This document shows, piece after piece, positions 44,101 to 53,425 of a DNA stretch of 64,000 nucleotides. Origin of the DNA: Aestuariispira insulae (GTDB taxonomy: Bacteria > Pseudomonadota > Alphaproteobacteria > UBA8366 > Aestuariispiraceae); the NCBI RefSeq assembly GCF_003385955.1, contig NZ_QRDW01000007.1:62001-126000 (forward strand). The letters are read 5' to 3'. The position numbers were made by a program, and so were the translations under genes. The notes beneath the pieces were generated by a model. It was not told where the DNA came from. It was given only the letters and a program-made list of their open reading frames with translations, and searched no databases. Position 1 is the stretch's first letter. Each line of letters opens with the position of its first letter.

Positions 44101-44514
44101 TCATGTTGCCCCAACCCCCATTGCCGACTGGATCGCCTGCATCAAATAATCCTCGTCCTGTCCTTTCAGGAAATACCCTTCCACAGCGCATTCATTCGCT
44201 GCCTGAATATCCTGTGCCGCATCAGATGTGGTCAGAATGAACACCGGCAGATCCCTCAGGGCCGGATCCTCCCGGATTGCCTCCAACAATTCCAGGCCAT
44301 TCATGCGCGGCATATTAATATCCACCAACAGCATGCAGGGATGTTTCAGACAGGGATACCCGCCCTCACCCCGTATCACAGCCAAAGCTTCAACACCGTC
44401 CTTGGCAACATGCAGATTGACCGGCATCTGGCGTTTGCGAAACAGCCGACGCACGCTTTCGGTATCGATCTCGTCATCATCCACAACCAGAATATTCATG
44501 CGCTCCGGCGACAT
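44101..44514 (-). CDS. CheY-like response regulator, Rcp1-type
   Basis: A stand-alone 137-residue receiver. D65 in LLVDINMPRMNGLELL is the phospho-acceptor; the acidic pair is in VVDDDEID, and the Thr and Lys are in FILTTSDAAQD and GYFLKGQDE. The extended PVNLHVAKDGVEALAVIRGEGGYPCLKHPC insertion matches Rcp1-type partners of phytochrome-like kinases. It overlaps the 3' end of the PAS kinase gene by 19 bases, so the kinase is its likely donor. Confidence 0.93.
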   Translation of the reverse strand: MSPERMNILVVDDDEIDTESVRRLFRKRQMPVNLHVAKDGVEALAVIRGEGGYPCLKHPCMLLVDINMPRMNGLELLEAIREDPALRDLPVFILTTSDAAQDIQAANECAVEGYFLKGQDEDYLMQAIQSAMGVGAT

Positions 44515-45782
44515 TCCACCTCCCTTGGCCAGGTAAAGCGAAAACAGGTGCCCCTGGCCTGCGCCGGGTCCGATTCAATACGGATAACACCGCCCTGCTG
44601 TTCCACCAGCTTCTTCACCAAAGACAGCCCCATACCGCTGCCCTCAACCTCGTCACGCGGTCGCAAGGTCTGGAACATGCCAAAGATCCGTTCGTGAAAT
44701 TCGGGGCGTATCCCCGGCCCGTCATCATAGACGCTGAATTCGCAAAACGCCCCGTTATCCAATGCCGACACGGCAATCTCCCCCGTGTCTCTGTCATGAT
44801 GTTTGATGGCATTGCCGATCAGGTTATGGAATACCTGACTCAGGGCACTTTGTTGAGTAATCAACACCGGCAAAGAGCGGTCAATCCTGACGGTCCAACC
44901 ATTCATCGGCGCCAAGCTTTCAGATATGGATTGCACCAATTGATTGGCATCCACCTCTTCCAGGCGATCCTCCCGGCGGCCCGCCCTGGAATATTCCAAT
45001 AATGAGTTCAGCATAACCTGCATGCGATCCACACGGCTGCCCAGCAATTCAAGATAACGCTTTAGCTCTTCATCCTCATCACCCTGCAGCTTTTCCGTGA
45101 TCCATTCGACAAGCTGCGCAACCCCGCGCAGCGGCGATTTGAGGTCATGGGAGGCGACATAGGCAAACTGCTCCAATTCGCGATTGGACCGTTTGATTTC
45201 CTCCTCTGCCTCGACCCGGTCGCTGATATCGATCACCGCCGCGAGCGTGCACAAACCTTCCGGCATCATGATCGGGGTCAAACCAACAGAAACCGGGAAT
45301 TCTTCGCCACTTGCATGGCGCCCCCCCAAATCCCAGCCCTCGCCCATGTTGCGTTTTTCCGGATCTTCGAAAAACTTCTCCACATGGCGTTTGTGATGAT
45401 CGCGGCGGTCCTGGGGTACCAAAATTTCTATTGGCTCTCCCACCAGGGCTTCCCGGGAAAAGCCAAACAATTCCTCGGTTTCCCGGTTCACCATCTGAAT
45501 GCGCCCGCGCGAGTCGCACAAAATCAGGGCGTTGGGATTTGATTCGAATATCTCCCGGATCCGGCTTTCCGAGCGTTCATGGGCCGTGCGGCGCACATCC
45601 AGTTGAAAATAGACCCAGATCATGAAGGCGACCGAAACCGCGAATGAGCCTGCGCTGATCAAAATCATCATCTGATTGATGGTATTTTCCTGTCCGCGCA
45701 GATGGGTCAGGAACAGGGCCGCCAGACAGCCGCCCTGGAATAGCGCAAACATGAAAAACGATAATCTCAGCCTCAAAGGCAC
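44496..45782 (-). CDS. Membrane PAS-histidine kinase
   Basis: A 428-residue sensor kinase. Two hydrophobic segments (about 8-26 and 38-60) flank a short periplasmic loop, then a PAS domain (70-195, EIFESNPNALILCDSRGRIQMVNRETEELF), HisKA with H212 in VASHDLKSPLRG and HATPase with NLIGNAIKHHDRDTG. The start is GTG with GGGGGAAG upstream. The Cys-lacking PAS has no chromophore motif, so the ligand is unknown. It is co-transcribed with the CheY-like regulator, and probably forms a phosphorelay with the REC-kinase. Confidence 0.88.
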   Translation of the reverse strand: MPLRLRLSFFMFALFQGGCLAALFLTHLRGQENTINQMMILISAGSFAVSVAFMIWVYFQLDVRRTAHERSESRIREIFESNPNALILCDSRGRIQMVNRETEELFGFSREALVGEPIEILVPQDRRDHHKRHVEKFFEDPEKRNMGEGWDLGGRHASGEEFPVSVGLTPIMMPEGLCTLAAVIDISDRVEAEEEIKRSNRELEQFAYVASHDLKSPLRGVAQLVEWITEKLQGDEDEELKRYLELLGSRVDRMQVMLNSLLEYSRAGRREDRLEEVDANQLVQSISESLAPMNGWTVRIDRSLPVLITQQSALSQVFHNLIGNAIKHHDRDTGEIAVSALDNGAFCEFSVYDDGPGIRPEFHERIFGMFQTLRPRDEVEGSGMGLSLVKKLVEQQGGVIRIESDPAQARGTCFRFTWPREVECRRSA

Positions 45783-46009
45783 CTTCCCCCAAAGGTTGCT
45801 CAGGGGAAATTGTAGCTTTTTTGGGTTAACAGACCCTTACCTCAGCACCCGCCAAGATCATTTGCAACTTCCGGTCCCCAGCCATCCCTGCCAAACCATG
45901 GAAGCATTACCATAGGCTGGCATTTACATCCTTACCTTTTTGAAAAAATGAAATAAATTACCCTCATCACAGCCCCACCTTCAGATGGGTTTCATAGCGG
46001 AGAGATAGA

Positions 46010-46867
46010 GTGAGATACTTATTTGCAGTTGTCGTTGGCGCACTTCTTGTAGGCCAAGCTGCGGGTGCAGGCTACGCAGACACCAAACCTGCAATTCCCG
46101 AATTCGGAGGTAAAATCCAGCCGTTAAAGAAGACAACACTGCTCGAGAAAACAATCCATCCGCCCTGGAAATTTTCTATTTCAATCGAAAACTATAATGA
46201 AAGCGGGAAGAGCATTGGTCGCGTCGCTCAAGGAACTGGAAAGGTCTTTGTGACTGACCATGTCTTTGAAGGTGAGCTCCCTCTGTTTTTATCCATGAGG
46301 GAACCAAGCAATCGACCGAATAAATTCCTAAAACAACAAATTCGTTTCGAAAGCCTGACGATAGATTCACAAGGCAGCTACAAAGATCAAGGATACTTTT
46401 TAGTCACAGATGCAACTGGCTTTCCTTGGCAAAACGGCAGTCATATAACCTTTGATATGCCGAACCGCGACAGACGGTTATTGGGACGCTGGTTTACCGA
46501 TATCAGCCAGGTGGTTTTCCCTGTTCTTTCTGCGAAGGGGTATCATGATGGGAAAGATCATGAATTCTTAGCCCAGGCGGGCAATGACATTCTGAAATTC
46601 TTTCAAAGACCAATTGGCCTGTCTCAGCTTGAAGGAAGATCAGTTTTGGTCTTGCAGACAAATTGCCACTATGGCGCCTTGCTCAACATGCCAACGATGC
46701 CTCGCCCATCTCACCTGATACAATGCAGTGGATACATTTTGCTCGACGAGCAAACAGGCGAAATTTTGGAAAACAATTTATTGTTTGAGTATCGTTCGGA
46801 AACCGGACCCCTTGAAGCCTATAGCCTTTTGAGGGTCTCATTGACAGCAGATCAGGGAAATCCATAA
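46010..46867 (+). CDS. Secreted protein of unknown function, AT-rich
   Basis: A 285-residue protein with a signal peptide (about 1-23, AGAGYA/DT), starting at GTG with GGAGAG upstream. I do not recognise a family. The gene is visibly richer in A+T than its neighbours, with many AAA, TTT and ATT codons, which suggests recent acquisition or relaxed selection. The mature protein has KFSISIENYNESGKSIGRVAQGTGKVFVTDHVFEGELPL and two Cys (QTNCHYGALL and LIQCSGYIL). It is followed by a strong hairpin shared with the convergent ETF-QO gene. Confidence 0.65.
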   Translation: MRYLFAVVVGALLVGQAAGAGYADTKPAIPEFGGKIQPLKKTTLLEKTIHPPWKFSISIENYNESGKSIGRVAQGTGKVFVTDHVFEGELPLFLSMREPSNRPNKFLKQQIRFESLTIDSQGSYKDQGYFLVTDATGFPWQNGSHITFDMPNRDRRLLGRWFTDISQVVFPVLSAKGYHDGKDHEFLAQAGNDILKFFQRPIGLSQLEGRSVLVLQTNCHYGALLNMPTMPRPSHLIQCSGYILLDEQTGEILENNLLFEYRSETGPLEAYSLLRVSLTADQGNP

Positions 46868-46905
46868 ATTAGGGCCGCCCGACACTCTCAGGCGACCCTA
46901 ATTTT
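46865..46905. terminator. Bidirectional terminator between the secreted protein and ETF-QO
   Basis: AAATTAGGG (46865-46873) and CCCTAATTT (46895-46903) pair, continued inside by CGCC/GGCG around a C-A mismatch. T-runs lie on both sides, so it can end both convergent transcripts. Confidence 0.82.
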
Positions 46906-46923
46906 TCGTAAAACCTGCGGGCC

Positions 46924-48570
46924 TTACATATTCGGATAGTTCGGTCCTTCGGCCCCCTGCGGAGTAACCCAGTTGATGTTCTGGGTCGGGTCTTTAATGT
47001 CACAGGTTTTGCAATGGACGCAGTTCTGCGCGTTGATCTGCAGGCGCGGGTTGGAGCCATCATCATCGGCGACGATCTCGTAAACACCTGCCGGGCAGAA
47101 ACGCTGTTCCGGCGCATCATATTCCTTCAGATTAACTTCGATCGGCACAGCCTCATCCTTCAGGGTCAGATGGCTGGGCTGGTCCTCTTCATGGGCGGTG
47201 GCCGAGAAAGACACGTTGGTCAGGCGGTCAAAGCTGATCACACCATCCGGCTTCGGATAATCGATCTTCGGCGCTTCCGATGCTTTTTTCAGGCAGGTAT
47301 GATCCGGCCCGTGATGCTTCAGGGTCCAGGGTGCCTTGCCCCGGAACAGGAAGGTATCGATCGCGGAATAGAGCATGCCTGCATAAAAGCCCCATTTGAA
47401 GGATGGGCGCAGGTTGCGGGACCGGTAAAGCTCATCCCAGACCCAGCTTTTCTTCATGGCATCCGAATAGGCCACAATCTCGCGCGGCGCTTCCGCCTCA
47501 CCGGTCAGGGCCTCGAAAATCGCCTCGGCGGCGGTCATGCCGGACTTCATCGCGGTGTGCGTGCCCTTGATTTTCGGCACGTTCAGGAAACCTGCCTCAC
47601 AGCCGACCATCACACCACCCGGGAAGGTCAGTTTCGGGATCGACTGGAAACCGCCTTCGTTAATGGCGCGCGCGCCATAGGAAATGCGTCGGCCACCTTC
47701 CAGATATTTCTTGATATCAGGATGATGTTTGAAACGCTGGAATTCCATATAAGGCGACAGATGCGGGTTGGAATAATCAAGCCCGACAACAAAACCGACC
47801 GCGACCTGGTTGCCTTCCAGATGATACAGGAAGGAACCGCCATAGGTATCGGCCTTCATCGGCCAGCCGGTGGTATGCACGATCTTGCCCGGTTCGGATT
47901 TCGCGGGATCAATCTCCCACAATTCCTTGATGCCGATCCCATAGGTCTGGAAGCTCGAATCTTTGCGCAGGTCGAACCGGTCCATCAGGACCTTGCCCAA
48001 ATGCCCGCGGCAACCTTCGCCAAAGACGGTCTGCTTGGCATGCAGCTCCATGCCGACCTGATACATCGGCCCGTGGCTGCCGTCTTTCAAAACGCCCATA
48101 TCGCCGGTGGCGACCCCTTTGACCGAACCGTCCTCATGATAAAGGATCTCTGCTGCGGCAAAGCCCGGATAAATCTCAACGCCCATGGCTTCGGCCTGTT
48201 CGCCCAGCCAACGGCAGAAGTTGCCGAGGGAAATAATGTAATTTCCTTCGTTATGCATCTGCGGTGGTGTCGGCAGGCGGATGCTGCCCTTTTCACTCAG
48301 CAGCAGGAAATGGTCTTCCTTGGCCGGCGTGTCGAGCGGCGCGCCCTTTTCCTTCCAGTCTGGAATCAGTTCATTGAGCGTGCGCGGCTCCAGAACGGCA
48401 CCTGACAGGATATGGGCGCCCACTTCCGAGCCCTTCTCCAGAACACAGACGGAAATCTCTTTTCCGGTTTCCTGTTCCAACTGTTTCAGACGGATCGCGG
48501 TCGACAGGCCCGCCGGGCCCGCGCCTACAATCACGACGTCATATTCCATTGACTCCCGTTCAACGGTCAT
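46924..48570 (-). CDS. Electron transfer flavoprotein-ubiquinone oxidoreductase
   Basis: ETF-QO passes electrons from acyl-CoA and other dehydrogenases, through ETF, to ubiquinone. The 548 residues begin with the FAD motif [20 protein letters not shown]. The C-terminal [4Fe-4S] domain has CPAGVYEIV and [20 protein letters not shown] hydrophobic amphipathic stretch and the [17 protein letters not shown]-proximal loop are present. The start is ATG 48570, six bases after GGGAGAAG; a frame to 48720 overlaps the UDG gene and is unlikely. etfAB are not in the window. Confidence 0.96.
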   Translation of the reverse strand: MTVERESMEYDVVIVGAGPAGLSTAIRLKQLEQETGKEISVCVLEKGSEVGAHILSGAVLEPRTLNELIPDWKEKGAPLDTPAKEDHFLLLSEKGSIRLPTPPQMHNEGNYIISLGNFCRWLGEQAEAMGVEIYPGFAAAEILYHEDGSVKGVATGDMGVLKDGSHGPMYQVGMELHAKQTVFGEGCRGHLGKVLMDRFDLRKDSSFQTYGIGIKELWEIDPAKSEPGKIVHTTGWPMKADTYGGSFLYHLEGNQVAVGFVVGLDYSNPHLSPYMEFQRFKHHPDIKKYLEGGRRISYGARAINEGGFQSIPKLTFPGGVMVGCEAGFLNVPKIKGTHTAMKSGMTAAEAIFEALTGEAEAPREIVAYSDAMKKSWVWDELYRSRNLRPSFKWGFYAGMLYSAIDTFLFRGKAPWTLKHHGPDHTCLKKASEAPKIDYPKPDGVISFDRLTNVSFSATAHEEDQPSHLTLKDEAVPIEVNLKEYDAPEQRFCPAGVYEIVADDDGSNPRLQINAQNCVHCKTCDIKDPTQNINWVTPQGAEGPNYPNM

Positions 48571-48672
48571 CGTCTTCTCCCACAAAAAAATCCTGATCCC
48601 GCGCTTTCTTACCCAAAGATGGCTTGGGTTCCAATGCTTATGTGTTAAAATAGCCGGATTGCAGGGGCATAA

Positions 48673-49545
48673 ATGATCCAGTACGACAGTAAAATGACCG
48701 ATAGCGACGATTTGGTGCAAGCTTTGGCCTGGCAGCTAGCCATGGGGGCCGACGAATCCGTTTCCGATATGCCGATCGACCGCTACCAATGGGTGGCCGA
48801 GCAACTGGCTGCGCGCACTTCCGGGCGGGCGAGCCCGCGTGCAACCATGCCACCGGCAGGCCAGCAGATGCAAGAAGCCCCGGCAAGCTATCGCCCCGGC
48901 CTTTCCGAAAGCGCACCTCTGGGGACGGCCGATGCTGCGGCGGAAAGCCGCAAGCTGGCAATGGCCTGCAACAATCTTGAAGAATTGCGCAAGGCTGTTG
49001 AACGTTTTGAGGGCTGCGCCTTGAAACAGACCGCTTCCAACACGGTCTTCGGGGATGGTGTGGAAAATGCCGATATTATGTTTATCGGCGAGGCGCCGGG
49101 CCGGGACGAGGATCGGGAAGGCAAACCCTTTGTCGGTGTCAGCGGCCAAATGCTGGACCGAATGCTGTCTTTTATCGGGCTGGACCGGCAGACAAATTTC
49201 TATATCACCAACACACTCTATTGGTGGCCGCCGGGCAATAGAACGCCCACCGACGGCGAGGTGGCAAGCTGCCTGCCCTTCCTGGAACGTCAGATTGAAC
49301 TGGTCGATCCCAAAATACTGGTGCTGGTCGGCAACCGTTCGGCCAAGACCTTTCTGGCAACCACCGCGGGGATCACCCGGCTGCGCGGGAAATGGTCGGA
49401 ATACCAGACCCAGAACATGGCGGCCGCCATACCGGCGCTGCCGATCTTCCATCCCGCCTATCTGTTGCGCAATGCAGAACAGAAACAGCTTGTCTGGCGG
49501 GATCTGCTTTCCCTGAAACGCAAAATGGAAGAAACCGGCATTTAG
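48673..49545 (+). CDS. Family-4-like uracil-DNA glycosylase lacking two Fe-S cysteines
   Basis: A 290-residue DNA-repair protein. The catalytic motif [17 protein letters not shown] (139-155) and motif [13 protein letters not shown] identify the family-4 UDG fold. Family-4 enzymes hold a [4Fe-4S] cluster with four cysteines. Here the first position is F112 (CxxC becomes FxxC115) and the third is W184 (NVVKCRPP becomes NTLYWWPP); only C115 and C200 remain. The cluster is therefore probably absent, as in some alphaproteobacterial homologues. An N-terminal extension (1-95) is low in complexity. The start ATG 48673 follows AGGGG. It is divergent from ETF-QO. Confidence 0.85.
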   Translation: MIQYDSKMTDSDDLVQALAWQLAMGADESVSDMPIDRYQWVAEQLAARTSGRASPRATMPPAGQQMQEAPASYRPGLSESAPLGTADAAAESRKLAMACNNLEELRKAVERFEGCALKQTASNTVFGDGVENADIMFIGEAPGRDEDREGKPFVGVSGQMLDRMLSFIGLDRQTNFYITNTLYWWPPGNRTPTDGEVASCLPFLERQIELVDPKILVLVGNRSAKTFLATTAGITRLRGKWSEYQTQNMAAAIPALPIFHPAYLLRNAEQKQLVWRDLLSLKRKMEETGI

Positions 49546-49619
49546 GAAGCTGCTGGAATCATGGACGGAAACGCCGCCCCCAGTTTTGGACCACCCGAAA
49601 AACGGCAGAAATGCTGCTA

Positions 49620-49643
49620 TATCTTGTCTAAATCCGCAAGATA
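49620..49643. repeat. Inverted repeat upstream of the lytic transglycosylase gene
   Basis: TATCTTG (49620-49626) and CAAGATA (49637-49643) flank a 10-base spacer, in the 179-base gap before the transglycosylase gene. A second small hairpin is CGGGA-TGGCAG-TCCCG (49698-49713). Function unknown. Confidence 0.35.
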
Positions 49644-49724
49644 AGCTATGTGTATCCTTTGGTAACTTAATGACCCAAAGGGTCGGTACAGTAACGGGAT
49701 GGCAGTCCCGGGCGTGGAAAATAT

Positions 49725-51569
49725 ATGGCAAGGGCTTGGTTTAAAACAGTGAACAGCTGTATGGCTGCCACGATCGTGGCGGCCTGTTTTGCGTTTGCGG
49801 CACCCAACGTTGCCGCCCAGGAAACAGCGGCATTGCCGCCTGCCGGCAGCGTCGCCGAGCAACAGCCCGAATTCAACCTGCCACGCCTGCTCACCGAAAA
49901 GGATGTTAGCCTGTATCGGCAGATTTTCGAGATCCAGGAAAGCGGCAACTGGCGCAAGGCCGACCGACTGATCCGGGAGTTGGGTGACGACATCCTGATG
50001 GGTCATGTCCTGTTCCAGCGTTATATGCACCCTACCCACTACCGGTCGAAATATTTGGAACTAAAAGACTGGATGGAGGCCTATGCCGACCATCCGGGTG
50101 CGCCACGCATCTATGATCTGGCAATCAAACGCCGGCCGAAAAACTACAAATATCCGGTCCGCCCGAAAGATGTGGATCTTTCCGATCTGGCAGATGATGT
50201 TTCGCCCGACGAACCGGTTTCGCGCCCGAAAAAGGCAAAGCCGCAGCGCCCTTACCGGTCCAAGGCGGACCGCAAGAAAATCCGCAGCTACCAAAGCCGG
50301 GTCCGGCGTCTGGTCCAACGCGGCAGCGTCACCATCGCCTATGAAAAGCTTCAGCAAAAGCCGGTGGTCAAGCTGTTCGACAAAGTTTCCTACGCGGAAA
50401 GCCTTGGTATCGTTGTGCGCGGCTATTACCGTTACAATTTGGATGACAAGGCGCTGGACGTTGCCGATCGCGCCTATCGCCTGGCACCGGAAACGGCGGA
50501 AAACGCGCTATGGTGGGGTGGTTTGGCCGCTTTCCGCTCGGAACAGTATGATCTGGCTGCGCGCTATTTCACCAAGCTGGGCGAGAGCAAATATGTTGAC
50601 ACCCAGACCCGGACCGCCGCCCACTATTGGGCTTCCCGCGCCTATCTTGTCGGCGGCCAGCCACATCTGGTGAACCCGTCATTGGCCCAGGCCGCCAAAG
50701 AACCGCGTACATTTTATGGCCTACTGGCCAATCGGGCGCTGGGCCAGGATCCGGGCTTTGACTGGATGCCGCCAGTATTGTCTCCGCTGGAAAGCCAGTT
50801 GGTCTTGCGTGTGCCGGCCGTGCGCCGCTCTCTGGCCCTAATCCAGATCGGTCAGGCACGCCGGGCAGAGACCGAGTTGCGCCGATTTGTCGGCAACCTG
50901 CCGGAATCCCTGTCACGTTCCATGCTGGCCTTTGCCGATGCGGCAGGCCTGGCTGATGTTGCCTACCGGATCGGTGCCCATCTGGAACGCAGGGATCAGG
51001 TCCAACTTGATTCAGCGATCTATCCGCTTCCCGGTTGGGAACCGCAAGATGGGTTCAGCCTGGACAAAGCGCTGATCTATGCCTTTGTGCGCCAGGAATC
51101 CCGTTTCCGTCCGCGCGCCAAAAGCCATGTCGGTGCCCGTGGCCTGATGCAGCTGATGCCGGCCACTGCGGGATTTGTCGCGGGCAAGCGGTTTTCCGGG
51201 AAAACCCGGGAGGAACTGTATGATCCGGCCTATAATCTGAGTCTGGGCCAGAAATACATCTCGCACCTGTTGGAATCCTACACCGACGGCGGCAATCTCT
51301 TCATGCTGACCGCAGCCTATAACGGCGGGCCGGGCAACCTGCAGAAATGGATGAGCAAAGTGGATTACAAGGATGATCCGCTGCTCTTTATCGAGAGCCT
51401 GCCGTCCAGGGAGACCCGCTTGTTTGTCGAGCATGTGCTGTCCAACCTGTGGATCTACCGCAACCGGATGGGACAGCAATCACCGTCCCTGGATGCGATT
51501 GTGTCGGGCCAGTGGCCGGTTTATGTGGCCCAGGATGGCAAACAGCGCCTGGCCAGGGTCTCTAATTAA
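49725..51569 (+). CDS. Soluble lytic murein transglycosylase (Slt70-like)
   Basis: Periplasmic enzyme that cleaves the glycan strand of peptidoglycan with 1,6-anhydro formation. The 614 residues have a signal peptide (about 1-31, NVAAQE), a long superhelical alpha region (80-420), and the C-terminal catalytic domain (about 440-590). The catalytic glutamate is E458 in YAFVRQESRFRPRA; AKSHVGARGLMQLMPATA and LTAAYNGGPGNLQKW follow. The U-shaped alpha part contains a Lys/Arg-rich patch RPKKAKPQRPYRSKADRKK that is unusual. It precedes moaB by 92 bases. Confidence 0.92.
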   Translation: MARAWFKTVNSCMAATIVAACFAFAAPNVAAQETAALPPAGSVAEQQPEFNLPRLLTEKDVSLYRQIFEIQESGNWRKADRLIRELGDDILMGHVLFQRYMHPTHYRSKYLELKDWMEAYADHPGAPRIYDLAIKRRPKNYKYPVRPKDVDLSDLADDVSPDEPVSRPKKAKPQRPYRSKADRKKIRSYQSRVRRLVQRGSVTIAYEKLQQKPVVKLFDKVSYAESLGIVVRGYYRYNLDDKALDVADRAYRLAPETAENALWWGGLAAFRSEQYDLAARYFTKLGESKYVDTQTRTAAHYWASRAYLVGGQPHLVNPSLAQAAKEPRTFYGLLANRALGQDPGFDWMPPVLSPLESQLVLRVPAVRRSLALIQIGQARRAETELRRFVGNLPESLSRSMLAFADAAGLADVAYRIGAHLERRDQVQLDSAIYPLPGWEPQDGFSLDKALIYAFVRQESRFRPRAKSHVGARGLMQLMPATAGFVAGKRFSGKTREELYDPAYNLSLGQKYISHLLESYTDGGNLFMLTAAYNGGPGNLQKWMSKVDYKDDPLLFIESLPSRETRLFVEHVLSNLWIYRNRMGQQSPSLDAIVSGQWPVYVAQDGKQRLARVSN

Positions 51570-51582
51570 ACCCGACGACGCA

Positions 51583-51606
51583 AAGGCCGCCCTTGGCGGC
51601 GGCCTT
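51583..51606 (+). terminator. Hairpin after the transglycosylase gene
   Basis: AAGGCCGCC (51583-51591) and GGCGGCCTT (51598-51606) form a perfect 9-bp stem with a 6-base loop. No T-run follows, so a terminator role is uncertain. Confidence 0.4.
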
Positions 51607-51661
51607 GCAACCCCGTATATAGCAAGAGCCCTTTTCCTTAGTTTTCCAGGAGCATCACTCT

Positions 51662-52189
51662 ATGGCCCTTGATATGAACCGCCCCTTCAAACCGGTGCGC
51701 ATCGCGATCCTGACCGTATCCGACACCAGGACGATGGCAGATGACAAATCCGGGCAAACCCTGGTGGACCGTCTGGAAAAGGCAGGCCATGTGCTGGCCG
51801 ACCGCGCGATCATCAAGGATGACGCCAACGAAATCGTCGGCTGTTTGAGCGACTGGATCGAGGATGACCAGGTCGATGTTGTGATCACCACCGGCGGCAC
51901 CGGTGTCACCGGGCGCGATGTCACACCGGAAGCGTTTGAGGCAGTCTGCGAAAAAGAGATCCCCGGCTTTGGCGAGCTTTTCCGCATGCTCTCTTACGAG
52001 AAAATCGGCACCAGCACGATCCAGAGCCGCGCCACGGCGGGTGTTGCCCATGGCACCTATCTCTTCGCCCTGCCCGGCAGCACCGGCGCCTGCAAGGATG
52101 CCTGGGACGGCATCCTGGAAAGCCAGCTGGATTTCCGCCACCGTCCGTGCAACTTCGTCGAGCTGATGCCGAGACTGCTGGAGAAATAG
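51662..52189 (+). CDS. moaB: Molybdenum cofactor biosynthesis protein B
   Basis: A 175-residue MogA/MoaB-type protein that adenylates molybdopterin before metal insertion. The motif [16 protein letters not shown] is the MPT-binding loop, and [23 protein letters not shown] is the start of the fold. The C-terminal [13 protein letters not shown] matches MoaB. It has a good ribosome-binding site (CCAGGAGC). It is not co-transcribed with a visible molybdenum operon. Confidence 0.93.
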   Translation: MALDMNRPFKPVRIAILTVSDTRTMADDKSGQTLVDRLEKAGHVLADRAIIKDDANEIVGCLSDWIEDDQVDVVITTGGTGVTGRDVTPEAFEAVCEKEIPGFGELFRMLSYEKIGTSTIQSRATAGVAHGTYLFALPGSTGACKDAWDGILESQLDFRHRPCNFVELMPRLLEK

Positions 52190-52309
52190 AGGCGCCTTTC
52201 AGGGTTTCTTGGGACAGCTTCAAAAAATCCGGGATAGTGATTTCCCCTCCAACTCTTCCCAAACCCCAGTAAAACTGCTATATGCAGCGCCATCCGCAAT
52301 GGTGCGGAG

Positions 52310-52346
52310 ACCGGTCGCAGCCTACCCGGTTAGCTAAAACAAGGAC
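52310..52346 (+). ncRNA. preQ1-I riboswitch (Tte type)
   Basis: The 37 bases just upstream of queC match the Thermoanaerobacter-type preQ1-I aptamer: P1 ACCGG (52310-52314) pairs with CCGGT (52326-52330); the loop contains TCGCAG; the A-rich tail AAAACAAGGA (52336-52345) supplies P2, CCT with AGG. In this class the same AAGGA is the ribosome-binding site. The queC TTG start is eight bases past it, so ligand binding would block translation of queC. Confidence 0.9.
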
Positions 52347-52353
52347 TAATAGC

Positions 52354-53064
52354 TTGAAAACAATTGTCATCTGCTCCGGCGGACTGGACTCCGTCACGCT
52401 TGCCCATAAGGTGGCGAAAGAGCATGAATTGCTGGCCCTTGTCACGTTTGACTATGGCCAGCGCCATAAAAAAGAAATGGATTTCGCCAAGGCCTGTGCC
52501 GAACGGCTGGAAGTTCCCTTCATTCCGGTGGACATGGCCAATATCGGCGCTTTGTTGAGCGGATCCGCCCTGACCGACGATATCGATGTGCCCGACGGCC
52601 ATTATGCGGAAGAGACCATGAAGATCACCGTGGTCCCGAACCGCAATGCCATCATGCTGGCCATCGCTTTTGGCATCGCCTCCGCCCGCGGGGCCGATGC
52701 GGTGGCGGCCGCTGTTCATGGCGGCGATCATTTCATTTATCCCGATTGCCGCCCTGCCTTTGTCGAGGCGTTCGAGACCATGCAAAAGCATGCGTTGGAA
52801 GGGATGAATGAGATCCAGCTCTATACCCCCTTTGTCCATGTGCCAAAATCCGAGATCGCCGCGGAGGGCGCTCGCCTCGGCGTGCCTTTTGCCGAAACCT
52901 GGTCCTGTTACAAAGGTGGGGAGGATCAATGCGGCCGGTGCGGCACCTGTGTCGAGCGGATCGAGGCCTTTGTCGAGGCCGGGGTTGAAGACCCGACCCA
53001 CTATGCCGACACCGAGTTTTGGCGCGAGGCCGTGGCCAAGGCCCATGAAAAGGCAGGTGCATGA
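52354..53064 (+). CDS. queC: 7-cyano-7-deazaguanine synthase
   Basis: Converts 7-carboxy-7-deazaguanine to preQ0 with ATP and ammonia in queuosine synthesis. The 236 residues start at TTG 52354, eight bases after AAGGA: MKTIVICSGGLDSVTLA, with the PP-loop SGGLDS at 8-13. The C-terminal CYKGGEDQCGRCGTCVERIEAF holds the four zinc cysteines. A longer frame from 52282 has no signal for translation and would run through the riboswitch. The queC-queD-queE-queF order is under the preQ1 riboswitch. Confidence 0.97.
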   Translation: MKTIVICSGGLDSVTLAHKVAKEHELLALVTFDYGQRHKKEMDFAKACAERLEVPFIPVDMANIGALLSGSALTDDIDVPDGHYAEETMKITVVPNRNAIMLAIAFGIASARGADAVAAAVHGGDHFIYPDCRPAFVEAFETMQKHALEGMNEIQLYTPFVHVPKSEIAAEGARLGVPFAETWSCYKGGEDQCGRCGTCVERIEAFVEAGVEDPTHYADTEFWREAVAKAHEKAGA

Positions 53065-53420
53065 TGTATCGGATCGCCAAGGAATTTCATTTTTCCGCCT
53101 CGCATCAATTGCTGCATCTGGCCGAGGACCATCCCTGTGCCCGGCTGCACGGCCATAATTACGTGGTTGAGGTGGAACTGGCTTCGAAAGAGTTAAACAG
53201 CGACGGTTTTGTCCGCGACTATCGCGAATTGGGCGCGTTGAAGGATTATATTGACGGCGAATTGGATCACCGCCATCTGAACGATGTTCTGGGCGATGAT
53301 TTCGTGACTGCGGAACTGATAGCCAAGCATTTCTATGACTGGTGCAAGGCCCGATGGCCGGAAACGGTTGCGGTGCGCGTGAGCGAGACGCCGAAAACCT
53401 GGTCCGAATACAGGCCTTAA
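53061..53420 (+). CDS. queD: 6-carboxy-5,6,7,8-tetrahydropterin synthase
   Basis: Converts dihydroneopterin triphosphate to 6-carboxytetrahydropterin, the second queuosine step. The 119 residues include zinc histidines in [11 protein letters not shown] and [14 protein letters not shown], with the catalytic Cys in CARLHGH. The start overlaps queC by 4 bases (ATGA). Confidence 0.96.
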   Translation: MMYRIAKEFHFSASHQLLHLAEDHPCARLHGHNYVVEVELASKELNSDGFVRDYRELGALKDYIDGELDHRHLNDVLGDDFVTAELIAKHFYDWCKARWPETVAVRVSETPKTWSEYRP

Positions 53421-53425
53421 AGACC

